Assembly (NCBI GenBank): GCA_050179685.1 | Contig: JBFXEW010000018.1 | Location: 45,622 to 109,621 of the forward strand | DNA from: GWE2-40-63 sp050179685 | GTDB lineage: Bacteria; Bacteroidota; Bacteroidia; Bacteroidales; SZUA-534 | DNA length: 64,000 bases | Direction: 5' to 3' | Part shown: in pieces, positions 17,556 to 27,807 of the stretch | How the letters are laid out: every line of letters begins with the position of its first letter | Numbering within the stretch: position 1 is the stretch's first letter | Translations under genes and position numbers: made by a program | Notes under the pieces: model-generated | The model's database searches: none | What the model was told of the DNA's origin: nothing | Seen by the model: only the letters and a program-made list of their open reading frames with translations

Positions 17556-18893
17556 TTATACAATTCCTAAGTCAACCATAGCATTGGCCACTTTCATAAA
17601 TCCGGCAATATTAGCTCCTTTAACGTAGTTAATATAACCATCTTCTTCAGTTCCGTGCTCAACGCAAGCGTGGTGAATGTTTTCCATAATCTGGAATAAG
17701 CGCATATCAACCTCTTCGCGGGTCCAGTTCATTTTAAGACTGTTTTGACTCATTTCGAGACCTGATGTAGCAACACCACCAGCATTTACAGCTTTACCCG
17801 GTGCATAAAGAATTTTAGCTTTAATAAAAGCTTCAATAGCTTCAGGAGTACAACCCATGTTTGAGATTTCGCCTACGCAGATAACGCCATTCTTAATAAG
17901 CAGCGCAGCATCGTCGCCATCAAGCTCGTTTTGGATAGCACAAGGAAGCGCAATATCAACTTTTACTTCCCAGGGTTTTTTACCGGCAACAAACTTAGCT
18001 CCGGGGAATTTTGTAGCATAAGGAGCAACAATATCCTGATTAGAGTTACGTAGTTCTAACATGTAATCAATTTTCTCGCCGCTAATGCCAGCCTCGTCGT
18101 AAATGTATCCATCGGGTCCAGAAATAGCAACAACTTTTGCACCCAGTTCGGTTGCTTTTAAAGCAGCACCCCAGGCCACGTTACCAAAACCAGAAACTGA
18201 TACGGTTTTATCTTTCATGCTGATTCCACGTGTTTTAAGCATGTGATCAACAAAATAAATACCACCAAAACCAGTAGCTTCGGGACGAATTAATGAACCA
18301 CCCCAGTTCAGACCTTTTCCGGTAAGAACGCCAGTATGTTCGCCAGCCAGTTTTTTGTACATTCCGTACAGGTATCCAATTTCTCGTCCACCTACACCAA
18401 TATCCCCAGCAGGAACATCAGTTTCGGGGCCAATATGTTTCCACAATTCAAGCATGAATGCCTGGCAAAAGCGCATAATTTCAGCATCCGATTTTCCTTT
18501 AGGATTGAAATCGCTACCTCCTTTACCACCACCCATTGGTAAGGTAGTTAAGGCGTTTTTAAAAGTTTGCTCAAATCCTAAAAATTTAAGCGTTGACAAG
18601 GTTACACTTGGGTGGAAACGAAGACCTCCTTTGTAAGGCCCAATAGCACCGTTGAATTGTACACGATAACCCAGGTTCACATTAATATTACCTTCGTCGT
18701 CGGCCCAGGTAATCCGGAAAGTGAAAATACGATCGGGCTCAACAATACGCTCAATAATTTTAGCAGCTTCGAATTTTGGGTTAAGTTCGTAAATATCTTT
18801 TACAGATTCCAGAACTTCATGAACAGCTTGAAGATACTCTTTTTCACCGGGGTGTTTTTTTTCAAGCTCGGCCATTATTTTTTCTACATTCAT
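17556..18893 (-). CDS. gdhA: NADP-specific glutamate dehydrogenase (hexameric)
   Basis: The 445-residue protein carries the GDH signature PMGGGKGGSDFNPKGKS with the catalytic lysine, GDIGVGGREIGYLYG, and the Rossmann motif SGFGNVAWGAA. Length fits the small hexameric enzyme. It aminates 2-oxoglutarate to glutamate for ammonia assimilation. It stands alone with its own terminator. The 375 bases upstream should hold its promoter, but no full TAnnTTTG match is visible there. Confidence 0.95.
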   Translation of the reverse strand: MNVEKIMAELEKKHPGEKEYLQAVHEVLESVKDIYELNPKFEAAKIIERIVEPDRIFTFRITWADDEGNINVNLGYRVQFNGAIGPYKGGLRFHPSVTLSTLKFLGFEQTFKNALTTLPMGGGKGGSDFNPKGKSDAEIMRFCQAFMLELWKHIGPETDVPAGDIGVGGREIGYLYGMYKKLAGEHTGVLTGKGLNWGGSLIRPEATGFGGIYFVDHMLKTRGISMKDKTVSVSGFGNVAWGAALKATELGAKVVAISGPDGYIYDEAGISGEKIDYMLELRNSNQDIVAPYATKFPGAKFVAGKKPWEVKVDIALPCAIQNELDGDDAALLIKNGVICVGEISNMGCTPEAIEAFIKAKILYAPGKAVNAGGVATSGLEMSQNSLKMNWTREEVDMRLFQIMENIHHACVEHGTEEDGYINYVKGANIAGFMKVANAMVDLGIV

Positions 18894-19268
18894 ACCTTAA
18901 AATTTTTTATAAAAACATTAATTCTTAGATAGTTATTGCAATACTGAAAAATATTATTCTAATGCAAAGTTTAGTCTTTGTTTTAAGGTGTGCAACATAT
19001 TATTAAACATCAGTTTTGAAAAGTCCAATTATGCCAAAAATCAGGTTTTTAATAGCAAAACTTTAGTAATTTTGGAACCACTAAGTGTTAATTTGAAAAC
19101 AGACTCAAAAACTGTATATCAACAGCTTACAACCAGCCCTGTTTTAAAAAAGCTTTTCGATGGTTTTAATTTAAAATTTTTCCTGATTATTCCTTAGTGT
19201 TTTACAGGCAAAAAACATTTCGAACAACATGATTTTAGCCCTCAACAATCTAACAGGAATAAAGGCAA
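18894..19268. other. Gene-free region upstream of gdhA
   Basis: This is AT-rich sequence between two minus-strand genes. It must carry the gdhA promoter and the 3' end of the gene at 19269. A 69-codon frame inside shows no protein-like features. I see no repeat or RNA gene. Confidence 0.5.
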
Positions 19269-22238
19269 TTATGCTTCTGGCTTTTTTATTAAACCTTTAT
19301 TGTTTTTTCCGTCAATCTTTATTTCAATATAATTGTCGAAACGAATATGTTTGATGTATTCATCTTCATAAACGGTGGGTTGTTTTTCAAGAAAATCAAT
19401 ATCATAAAACCCTTCCTTAATAAATGGATTTATGGTGAAATACCCCACACGGAACGAGGTAAGGTTTTGAAAAAAGTGCGTTCCCTGGCTGGGATCGATG
19501 TGATAATCTTTCAATCCCGATTCTATAATTACCCTTGCCTGCGAAATCTGCGACCATTTTACCGGTATGCCGAGCCAGGGATCGCTTGAACCCCAGCGCC
19601 CCGGACCAACCAAAACATAGTTTTTATCTTCCTGGGCAAATTGCTGGTTGAGTTTGTCGAGAATGGGAACTATTTTAGGATTTTTTGCTGCATCAAATGT
19701 CTGGGGTTTTACATATACCAAATCGTACACATCTTGCACAATGCCGTTGCCCAATGCCATTTCGCTGTAAATAATCCAATCTTCAGGATTCTCCTTTTCA
19801 AAATCGATATCCACATCTTCTTCGCTCTCAACAATTGGGCGAATCTGAAGGAAATTAAAAATTCGTGGCTCACCGGGTTTCACATTCAGGTTTGCGGCAA
19901 ACTCAATCTCCACCGGATTATTCATTTCCTGTGCTCCTATCCGCAAAAGCGTATCGAGAATTTTTGCCAATGGAAACGAATCGTATTTTAACACATTAGC
20001 AAAAGTTATCACCTTTTTCCCTTTATAATTAGCTCCGTCGCGCAGCAGGTTATCTTCAAAATCATAGGTCGATGCAATATGCTGTATCGATTTATCCTCC
20101 TCAGCTTCGCTAATTGGCAGCCGTTTCAGGTTTACCGCATCATCGGTCGAAAGTTTAAAATCTTCGACATCGAGACTGAGCGAATAAAAAAACTGTTGGG
20201 TATCGCGCATGGCAATTTTGGTATCGGAAAGCTGCAATACTTTTTTGGGATACTTTGGACTAAAGCGGAGCGATTTTCCCCCATCAACAATTTGTTTACC
20301 AAGTCCTAAAGCTATATTGGCAATGCCATCTTCAGGTTTTTCGGGAGCAATGGGATAAAAATTAATGGAACGGGCAACTCCTGAAAATGTTGGATAATAC
20401 CTACTGCCATATTGACTTCCGCATACCTCCTGGATGATGATTCCCATTTTTTCCTCATCGATAACATTTTTTGTTGCCTTCATGTAAGCTTTACTGCTTT
20501 GAAAAAAGGTGGAAGCATAAACACTTTTTATGGCCTGACAAAGTACGGTTATCATCTGGTCACGATAATCGCTGTAGGGAATCATGTAAGTATTGTAAAT
20601 TCCTGCAAAAGGCTGATAATGCGAATCTTCGAGCACACTCGACGAACGAACTGCCAAAGGAGTTGCATTTACGTCGAGAAAGGCATGCAAGGTAGGAATT
20701 ACATGCTCAGGGAGTTCGGCCCGATTGAAGGCTTCCAAAATTTCAGCATCTTCGGCTGTTGATAAAGCAACACCATACAAATTATTCTTCTCCATAAACT
20801 CGTCGAAAACACTGGTTGAGAAAACCATGGTGCGGGGTATAGAAATTACTACATTGTCGAACTGGTAAAGAATCTGATGTTTTTTAATTAAAGAATCAAT
20901 AAATGCCAGTCCCCGTGCTTTTCCACCCAGCGAACCGTGTCCAACCCGGCTAAAGATGCAGTAGCGGTCGAAATTACTGTCGCTAAAGCTGGTAATAATT
21001 CCACGCCCCCGATTCAGCCGGTATTTTGAAATCTCGTTGTACATGTAACTCCGTACTTCGTCGGCGCTGTTAAAATCTCTAACATCAGCGGAGCGGAAAA
21101 TAGAACCCAAAGAGAAAAGTGCACGAGCATTTAACCACCGCGAAAAATCATTTTTCCGCGAATGGTATTCCAGCGATTCGTCGGGAATAGTTAACAACAA
21201 GTGTTGCAACTGTTTTAGGTTCGATGCGCGCCCCACCACACTGCGGTCGTTTACCCTGAAAACAAAATCGCCAAAAGCAAAATACCTTTTAATATACTGG
21301 CTCAGTTCCTTATTCAATTTGCTCGAATCTTTACTTAAAAAAAATGCGCCTACTTTTTCGGCCATACGTTTGTTGTGGTATTCCGACGATTGCATTAAAA
21401 CCGGCAAGTGTTCATTATCGGCTCTAATGTGTTCATAAAGCCGGAATCCGGCTTCTGCATCATCCTCGCCATCGCGCTTATAGCGGATGTCGGTAATTAC
21501 TCCCAGTATGTTTTGTTTGTATTTCTCGTAAAGATAAATGGCCTCGTTGTAATTTGTGGCCAGCATAATTTTCGGGCGTCCCCGTTTGCGCAGCATTTGC
21601 TGGTATTCATTGGCGCCTTCCTGTTTAAAGTCCTGCGATTGCTGCAACACAATTTTATACATGGTTGGCAAATAGGAACTGTAAAACCTGATGTTGTCTT
21701 CGACCAGCAAAATGGTTTGAACCCCCACTATTTCAATGTCGTTCCGGGCGTTCATTTTATCCTCAATCAGTTTAATAATAGCCAGTAAAATTTCGGTGTC
21801 GCCCAACCACGAAAAAACATAATCAATGGCACTCAAATCCTCTTTACCCATGCGCATACGAACCTCACGCGAAAAGTGCGTTAACAATACAAAGGGAATT
21901 CGTGGATAATCGGCCTTTATTAATTTTGCCAGCTCAAAAGCATCAATATTGTCGATACTCAACATGGAAATTACCAAATCGATATCACCATTTTTTAATA
22001 AACGAAAAGCTTTTTCTGATGTATGGGCATGAATAAACACCGGTGGATAGCGCAAATTAAGCGAAACGTATTCGTCAAAAATCTGCTCATCAATTCGTCC
22101 GTCTTCCTCCAGCATGTAAAAATCATAATTGCTACAGATTATCAGAATTTTATAGATACGTTTCTGCATTAACATCTTAAATGCAGTCTCGTTTATGTAG
22201 TATTTTTTTGTTTCGAGGTAATTTTTATATAGCGACAT
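19269..22238 (-). CDS. Receiver-like / PEP-synthase ATP-binding domain fusion protein
   Basis: The 989-residue protein has two response-regulator-like alpha/beta domains. The first is ~25-165 (KILIICSNYDFYMLE..., DLVISMLSIDN). The second is ~170-335, from TILLVEDNIRFYSSYLPT with ITDIRYKRDGEDDA. A PPDK_N/PEP-synthase ATP-grasp domain follows (HGSLGGKARGLAFIDSL, PLAVRSSSVLEDSHYQPFAG). The swivelling phosphohistidine domain and PEP-binding barrel of true PEP synthases are not seen; the C-terminus is a short unique region with VLVGPGRWGSSDPWLG. It is probably a phosphotransfer or regulatory protein, not a full PEP synthase. This layout is found across Bacteroidota, where it is usually annotated as PEP synthase. 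Confidence 0.8.
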   Translation of the reverse strand: MSLYKNYLETKKYYINETAFKMLMQKRIYKILIICSNYDFYMLEEDGRIDEQIFDEYVSLNLRYPPVFIHAHTSEKAFRLLKNGDIDLVISMLSIDNIDAFELAKLIKADYPRIPFVLLTHFSREVRMRMGKEDLSAIDYVFSWLGDTEILLAIIKLIEDKMNARNDIEIVGVQTILLVEDNIRFYSSYLPTMYKIVLQQSQDFKQEGANEYQQMLRKRGRPKIMLATNYNEAIYLYEKYKQNILGVITDIRYKRDGEDDAEAGFRLYEHIRADNEHLPVLMQSSEYHNKRMAEKVGAFFLSKDSSKLNKELSQYIKRYFAFGDFVFRVNDRSVVGRASNLKQLQHLLLTIPDESLEYHSRKNDFSRWLNARALFSLGSIFRSADVRDFNSADEVRSYMYNEISKYRLNRGRGIITSFSDSNFDRYCIFSRVGHGSLGGKARGLAFIDSLIKKHQILYQFDNVVISIPRTMVFSTSVFDEFMEKNNLYGVALSTAEDAEILEAFNRAELPEHVIPTLHAFLDVNATPLAVRSSSVLEDSHYQPFAGIYNTYMIPYSDYRDQMITVLCQAIKSVYASTFFQSSKAYMKATKNVIDEEKMGIIIQEVCGSQYGSRYYPTFSGVARSINFYPIAPEKPEDGIANIALGLGKQIVDGGKSLRFSPKYPKKVLQLSDTKIAMRDTQQFFYSLSLDVEDFKLSTDDAVNLKRLPISEAEEDKSIQHIASTYDFEDNLLRDGANYKGKKVITFANVLKYDSFPLAKILDTLLRIGAQEMNNPVEIEFAANLNVKPGEPRIFNFLQIRPIVESEEDVDIDFEKENPEDWIIYSEMALGNGIVQDVYDLVYVKPQTFDAAKNPKIVPILDKLNQQFAQEDKNYVLVGPGRWGSSDPWLGIPVKWSQISQARVIIESGLKDYHIDPSQGTHFFQNLTSFRVGYFTINPFIKEGFYDIDFLEKQPTVYEDEYIKHIRFDNYIEIKIDGKNNKGLIKKPEA

Positions 22239-22803
22239 GAGAATAATTTTTACTTTTTTGGCAATTTAATAAAATTTGCAAGTCCAAATTAAGCTAGCTG
22301 TTTAATTGCAGTTATTTTTATAAATAATTCCACATTAAGCCTTTAATTATGGATATAAGAAGCTTGAGCCAAAAGACTTAAAAGCCTTATTATCATTAAT
22401 AATACACAATTTCAAAGAAATGCAGACTGAATAAAAATCAATTCCATTTTACCAGATACCAAGCTGCCGAAAACATATATTAATATATATTGAAAGAAAA
22501 AAGGAACACAAACGATTAAACATTTTTTATACCTTATTGTTAATATTTTTATCCGAATAATCCCGAATTTACTGGTAACAAGAGCAATAAATTTTAAAAA
22601 GTAACAGGCATTACGTGAAATTGAGGTAATTTTTTTTAAAATAAATTTTGTGATTTAGTTCATAATTAGTATAATTGCATCGTTTTCAAAGGGGTATATA
22701 ACAATCCCGAAATCAATCACCTCATATTTTCATGAGCCTTTTCAAATAAAAAAAATAACAATCGAATTTATATTCGTTAAAATCAAAGTAAATCACATAA
22801 CTT
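22239..22803. other. Long AT-rich divergent intergenic region upstream of rho
   Basis: 565 bases separate the divergent genes at 19269-22238 and rho. The sequence is very AT-rich. It must contain both promoters and possibly a long rho leader, since rho leaders are often autoregulated. I see no strong hairpin, RNA gene or full TAnnTTTG box. Confidence 0.45.
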
Positions 22804-24561
22804 ATGTATGACATTCTCGAGTTGAACAAGAAGCTTGTTCCTGAGTTAAAAGAAATTGCCAAAAGCTTGAATATTAAGCGTATTGAAACTTTACGCAAAC
22901 AGGATTTAGTTTATAAAATCCTCGATCAACAGGCAATTGACGCTTCAAAAACCAAAAAGGTTGTAAAAAAAGAAGCTAACCCAGACGAAAAAAAGCAAAC
23001 CCCCTCCTCCGAATCAGCCGATTACCAAAAGAAAAAATCACGGACACGCACATTCAAAAAAGACTACAAAGCTGAAAAAGTAATGAGCGTAAATCCACAA
23101 AACCGGGTGGAACGTACCGAGGCTCCTGCCAACACTAAAAACGAACCAACGCAAGAAGTTAAGAAAGAAGAAACTCCTGCAAAAGAAAAAGTAATTGCAC
23201 TTCCCTCGTATCGTGACAGAGCGCGTATCGATCAGGAAGAAAGCGGAACAGCTACTCCGGAGACAAAAACACCGGCCGAACCTACACAGGAAACTCCTGC
23301 AAGAAGCGAACGCCCGGCTCCTGTATACCGGAAAGAATCGCAGGATATACCACAGCGAACAAAAATTGAACGCCCGGCCCGCCAGGAGAACGAACCCCGC
23401 AGGGTTGAAAAACAAAAGGATGATAGGGCTAAATATGAATTCGACAGCTTAATTTCTACTTCAGGAGTACTGGAATTAATGCAGGATGGTTATGGTTTCC
23501 TTCGCTCGTCGGATTACAACTACCTGAATTCGCCCGACGATATTTATGTGAGTCAATCGCAGATTAAACTTTTTGGTTTAAAAACAGGTGACACCATAAC
23601 TGGTGCCATTCGCCCTCCAAAAGAAGGTGAAAAATATTTTCCGCTGATTAAAGTAGAAAAAATTAACGGACGCGACCCTGAAAGTGTTCGCGACAGAGTT
23701 CCTTTCGACTTTTTAACGCCACTTTTCCCCGACGAAAAATTCGACTTAACCAGCCATCCGCAAAACTCGCCATCGACCCGTACCATCGATATGTTTACCC
23801 CAATTGGTAAAGGTCAGCGTGGATTAATTGTGGCTCAGCCAAAAACAGGTAAAACTGTTTTGCTGAAAGAAATTGCCAACGCTATTGCAGCCAATCACCC
23901 CGAGGTATATCTGATCGTTTTGCTTATCGACGAACGTCCTGAGGAGGTTACCGATATGGCACGCAGCGTTAATGGCGAAGTGGTGGCATCAACTTTCGAC
24001 GAACCCGCCGACAAACACGTTAAAGTAGCCAGCATTGTGCTCGAAAAGGCCAAACGTTTGGTTGAGTGTGGACACGATGTAGTTATTCTTTTAGACTCAA
24101 TTACCCGTTTAGCCCGTGCTTACAATACCGTTTCGCCGGCTTCCGGTAAAGTATTGTCGGGTGGTGTTGACGCCAATGCCTTACACAAACCCAAGCGCTT
24201 TTTTGGTGCTGCACGGAATATCGAGAACGGAGGTTCCTTAACTATTTTGGCTACCGCTCTTACTGAAACCGGTTCAAAAATGGACGAAGTTATCTTTGAA
24301 GAATTTAAAGGTACCGGTAACATGGAGTTGCAACTCGACCGTAAATTGTCGAACAAACGTATTTACCCGGCTGTCGACATCAACCTGTCGAGCACCCGCC
24401 GCGACGATTTGTTGATAGACAAAGATACCTTAAGCAGACTTTGGGTGCTGCGCAACTACCTGTCGGATATGAATTCGGTAGAAGCCATGCAATTCCTTCG
24501 CGACCGCTTAGTGAAAACACACAGCAACGAGGAATTCTTAATCTCGATGAACGACAAATAA
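22804..24561 (+). CDS. rho: Transcription termination factor Rho
   Basis: The 585-residue protein has a Rho N-terminal helix domain (MYDILELNKKLVPELKEIAKSL). A charged, E/K/P/R-rich insertion follows (~50-215), then the RNA-binding cold-shock domain (GVLELMQDGYGFLRSSDYNY) and the RecA-like motor. The Walker A is AQPKTGKTVLL (~344-354), with the Q-loop/R-loop segments LLIDERPEEVTDM and SGGVDANALHKPKRFFGAAR. The long disordered insertion is typical of Bacteroidota Rho. A strong terminator follows. Confidence 0.96.
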   Translation: MYDILELNKKLVPELKEIAKSLNIKRIETLRKQDLVYKILDQQAIDASKTKKVVKKEANPDEKKQTPSSESADYQKKKSRTRTFKKDYKAEKVMSVNPQNRVERTEAPANTKNEPTQEVKKEETPAKEKVIALPSYRDRARIDQEESGTATPETKTPAEPTQETPARSERPAPVYRKESQDIPQRTKIERPARQENEPRRVEKQKDDRAKYEFDSLISTSGVLELMQDGYGFLRSSDYNYLNSPDDIYVSQSQIKLFGLKTGDTITGAIRPPKEGEKYFPLIKVEKINGRDPESVRDRVPFDFLTPLFPDEKFDLTSHPQNSPSTRTIDMFTPIGKGQRGLIVAQPKTGKTVLLKEIANAIAANHPEVYLIVLLIDERPEEVTDMARSVNGEVVASTFDEPADKHVKVASIVLEKAKRLVECGHDVVILLDSITRLARAYNTVSPASGKVLSGGVDANALHKPKRFFGAARNIENGGSLTILATALTETGSKMDEVIFEEFKGTGNMELQLDRKLSNKRIYPAVDINLSSTRRDDLLIDKDTLSRLWVLRNYLSDMNSVEAMQFLRDRLVKTHSNEEFLISMNDK

Positions 24562-24580
24562 TTAAATATTATTTATATAT

Positions 24581-24616
24581 AAAACCCCAATCCGTTTACC
24601 GGATTGGGGTTTTTAC
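24581..24616. terminator. Bidirectional terminator between rho and the AbgT gene
   Basis: The stem AAAACCCCAATCCG/CGGATTGGGGTTTT is nearly perfect with a very short loop and ends in A- and T-runs, so it serves both converging genes. Confidence 0.88.
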
Positions 24617-24630
24617 TTTTTAGCCAAATA

Positions 24631-26169
24631 TTATAAATGTGCCGCTCCATGATAATATAACGGAGAATCGGGACCCAGCGGAATGTCGAAATAAATCCAG
24701 GCCATCAATAGAATGGTCCATCCAATAAAAAAGATAATAGAGAAAGGAATCATGGTGGAGATGATAGTTCCAATCCCGGCGTTTTTATCGTACTTCTGAA
24801 CAAAAGCAATGATGAGAGCAAAAAAGCTCATCATGGGTGAAATTATATTGGTAACGCTGTCGCCAATGCGGAAAACCACCTGCGATAATTCGGGTGAATA
24901 ACCCATAAGCATAAAAATTGGAATAAAAACCGGCGCCATGATAGCCCACTTGGCCGAAGCACTTCCCATAAGCATATTGATAAAAGCTGCAAACAGGATA
25001 AAAAGAATCATCAGTACATAAATGTTCAGATTGGCTGCTTTCAAAGCTTCGGCTCCATTTACAGCCAGCACAATGCCCAGATTACTTTCTTTAAAATAAG
25101 CCACAAACTGGGCTGCAAAAAATACCAGCACAATGTAGGTTGCCAGGGCTTTCATGCTTTCGGCCATTCCCTTCATCACATCGGCATCGTTTTTAAATTT
25201 ACCCACCACGGCACCATAAACAACACCCATGGCTCCGGCAACTACAAACAACAGCGTTACAACACCGCGTAGCAAAGGCGAATGCAGCAACGAACCGTCT
25301 TCGCTTCGCATAACACCGTCCCCGGGTATTGCGCCCCACAAAATCAGACCCAGGAATACCAAAAAAGTCAGTCCGCTATAGAGCAATCCTTTTTTCTCTT
25401 TTTTGGTCAATCTTTCCAGAGCCATAGTTTCTTCTTCTCCATCGGGTTGATACTTACCAAAACGAGGAGCTACAATTTTTTCAGTTACCCAGGTTCCCAA
25501 AAACGAAATCAGGAAGGTTGAAACTATCATAAAATAATAGTTGGCCGTTGGATTCACCACATAAGATGGATCGATAATTTGTGCAGCCTCTTCAGAAAGA
25601 CCAGCCAACAGCGGATCGATGGTTCCCAAAAACAAGTTGGCACTAAACCCGCCCGAAACTCCGGCAAAAGCCGCTGCCATACCAACAATAGGATGTCGGC
25701 CAACGGCAATAAAAATTACTCCGGCCATAGGAATTAAAAGCACGTAACCAATATCGCTGGCCATGTTCGACATGATACCGGCAAACACCAATACAAAAGT
25801 TAAAAGCGATTTTGGCGCCGATAACACCAGCAAACGGATGGCTACTCCAATTAATCCACTGCTTTCGGCAATTCCAATACCCAACATGGCAACCAGAACA
25901 ATTCCCAGAGGAGCAAAATCGGTAAAGTTTACAACTGTTTTTTCGAGAATAAAATGCAATCCATCGCCCGAGAGCAGGTTTTTTACACTAATCACGTCGC
26001 CATTTGCCGGATGTAAAATTTGCCAGCCCAGCCAACTGCCTATCCACGAAATTACCAGGGTAATTACTGCAAAGCCCAAAAACAGGGTTGCCGGATGCGG
26101 GAGTGCATTTCCCCCTCGCTCAACTAAATTTAAAAAGCGTTGCATTAAAGAAATTTTCTGTTTTGCCAT
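24631..26169 (-). CDS. AbgT family transporter
   Basis: The 512-residue membrane protein has about 11-13 hydrophobic helices and begins MAKQKISLMQRFLNLVERGGNALPHP, as AbgT proteins do. It carries the family motifs SNMASDIGYVLLIPM, LMGSASAKWAIMAPVF and VTNIISPMMSFF. AbgT proteins move p-aminobenzoyl-glutamate or export antimetabolites (MtrF) using the proton gradient. The substrate here is not known. Confidence 0.9.
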   Translation of the reverse strand: MAKQKISLMQRFLNLVERGGNALPHPATLFLGFAVITLVISWIGSWLGWQILHPANGDVISVKNLLSGDGLHFILEKTVVNFTDFAPLGIVLVAMLGIGIAESSGLIGVAIRLLVLSAPKSLLTFVLVFAGIMSNMASDIGYVLLIPMAGVIFIAVGRHPIVGMAAAFAGVSGGFSANLFLGTIDPLLAGLSEEAAQIIDPSYVVNPTANYYFMIVSTFLISFLGTWVTEKIVAPRFGKYQPDGEEETMALERLTKKEKKGLLYSGLTFLVFLGLILWGAIPGDGVMRSEDGSLLHSPLLRGVVTLLFVVAGAMGVVYGAVVGKFKNDADVMKGMAESMKALATYIVLVFFAAQFVAYFKESNLGIVLAVNGAEALKAANLNIYVLMILFILFAAFINMLMGSASAKWAIMAPVFIPIFMLMGYSPELSQVVFRIGDSVTNIISPMMSFFALIIAFVQKYDKNAGIGTIISTMIPFSIIFFIGWTILLMAWIYFDIPLGPDSPLYYHGAAHL

Positions 26170-26418
26170 AATATATTGTGTTCAAAAATTACTAGTCAAT
26201 GTTTAAACAAACAGCAGGCAAAAATAATTGTTTAGAGGAATAATCCTAAAAAGAAGGTTTATTATAAAACAATCGGGCACTTTACCTTAAAAAAGACCCT
26301 AAAATCTGAAATAAACCCACGCTCCCGGTGGGTTCTGGAACAGCAGGAAAAACGTGTTCAGCAAGTAATCTATAATCATTTTAAATTAGGCTTTAAACTG
26401 CGTTTTGCAATGTAAAAA

Positions 26419-26450
26419 TTGCAGCATCAACAGTCTTTTTGCTAAGTTTG
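26419..26450 (+). promoter_or_regulatory. Promoter of the AAA_14 ATPase gene
   Basis: TTG (26419-26421) and TAAGTTTG (26443-26450) are spaced by 21 bp, matching the phylum's consensus. The box ends one base before an ATG at 26452, so that ATG should lie upstream of the transcript start. Confidence 0.6.
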
Positions 26451-26466
26451 CATGACAATTTTAGGT

Positions 26467-27645
26467 ATGCAGCGATTTTATCAAACACATTTCGAATTAC
26501 TTGAATCGGTTAAAGCTCCCATTACCCGAGAGCTTAAAAACGAGATCGATTGGCGTAATCGTTTGATTGGTATTAAAGGTACCCGGGGCATCGGTAAAAC
26601 CATATTCCTGCTCGATTACATCAAATCGGCTTATGGCGACGACAAATCGTGCCTTTACGTTAACTTAAACAATTTTTACTTCTCGGGACATTCACTGGTC
26701 GATTTTGCCAGCGAGTTTCGTAAAACTGGGGGCAAAACCCTGGTTTTGGATCAGGTTTTTAAATACCCCGAGTGGTCGGCAGCCATACGCGATATTTACA
26801 ACAAATTTCCCGATTTACAGGTCATCTTTACCGGAAGCCCGGTGATGCGTTTAAAAGACGATAATCCCGATCTCAAAGGCAAAGTTGCCTCGTACCATTT
26901 GCGCGGATTATCGTTCCGGGAATACTTAAACTATACCACACAAAATACATTTATAAAATACACCCTCGACGATATACTGAAATACCATGTTGAAATTGCC
27001 AAGGACATTTTATTTAAAACCAAACCGCTGGCCTACTTTAACGATTACCTGCATCATGGGTTTTATCCCTTTTTTACCGAGCATGTAAACTTCAGTGAGA
27101 ATGTATTAAAAATAGTAAACCTAACGCTGGAAATCGATATTCCCTTTTTGCAGCAAATGGAACTCAAATACCTGCCCAAACTGAAAAAACTGATTTATAC
27201 CCTGTCGGGCGATATGCCTCACACACCAAACATCAGTCAGTTAAGCAGCAGTATTGATACCTCAAGAGCCACAGTAATAAATTACCTGAAGTATTTAAAA
27301 AATGCGCGTTTAATCAACCCCATTTATCAGGGCGATGCCGACAGCTCAAAAAAACCCGAGCGGGTTTACCTGCACAATCCCAATTTATTGCATGCCATTT
27401 CGATGAGTCAACCCAGTCAGGAAGCGCTAATCGAAACCTTTGTGCTCAATCAGGTACAAAAAGGACATTACATTTCCGGAAACGGAAAAGCAGGCGAATT
27501 TGAAATTGATAAGCAGTTAACTTTTAAAGTTGGAAATAACAAACGCTTAAACCCCAATCAGGAAAATACCTACGTGTTGATTGATATGGAAGAGGTAGGC
27601 GAAGGAAAACGCATTCCGGCGTGGTTGTTCGGCTTTTTGTACTAA
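26467..27645 (+). CDS. AAA_14 family ATPase with DUF4143-like C-terminus
   Basis: The protein (392 residues from the ATG at 26467) has the P-loop GTRGIGKTIFLLDY near residue 40 and a Walker B-like VLDQVFKYPEW. The sensor IFTGSPVMRL and LRGLSFREYLNY follow, and the C-terminal half is winged-helix/nuclease-like. This AAA_14/DUF4143 family is widespread in Bacteroidota and its function is poorly defined. The ATG at 26452 is unlikely, as it abuts the -7 box. It stands alone, and its stop is followed by a spacer to nifJ. Confidence 0.82.
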   Translation: MQRFYQTHFELLESVKAPITRELKNEIDWRNRLIGIKGTRGIGKTIFLLDYIKSAYGDDKSCLYVNLNNFYFSGHSLVDFASEFRKTGGKTLVLDQVFKYPEWSAAIRDIYNKFPDLQVIFTGSPVMRLKDDNPDLKGKVASYHLRGLSFREYLNYTTQNTFIKYTLDDILKYHVEIAKDILFKTKPLAYFNDYLHHGFYPFFTEHVNFSENVLKIVNLTLEIDIPFLQQMELKYLPKLKKLIYTLSGDMPHTPNISQLSSSIDTSRATVINYLKYLKNARLINPIYQGDADSSKKPERVYLHNPNLLHAISMSQPSQEALIETFVLNQVQKGHYISGNGKAGEFEIDKQLTFKVGNNKRLNPNQENTYVLIDMEEVGEGKRIPAWLFGFLY

Positions 27646-27744
27646 TATTCGGGTGCTTGTCTTTCAAATAAAAGACTATAGACGTTCTTTTCAGAAATTA
27701 AAATTCAAAACGGAGTTCATCTCCCGGTTTAAAAATTAATAAAG

Positions 27745-27770
27745 CAGCCCTGGCCTTAAAAGCCAGGCTG
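27745..27770 (+). promoter_or_regulatory. Hairpin in the nifJ leader
   Basis: CAGCC-CTGGC pairs with GCCAG-GCTG across a 7-base loop with one bulge. No T-run follows. It lies 38 bases before the nifJ start and may be a leader hairpin or an inefficient terminator of the upstream gene. Confidence 0.4.
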
Positions 27771-27807
27771 ATAAACTAATTAATATAAATTCTTAATAAG
27801 TAATAAC

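Noticed and set aside
18988..19197. 69-codon frame upstream of gdhA
   Set aside because: No protein-like composition or known motif. It lies on the opposite strand to both neighbours in an AT-rich promoter region.
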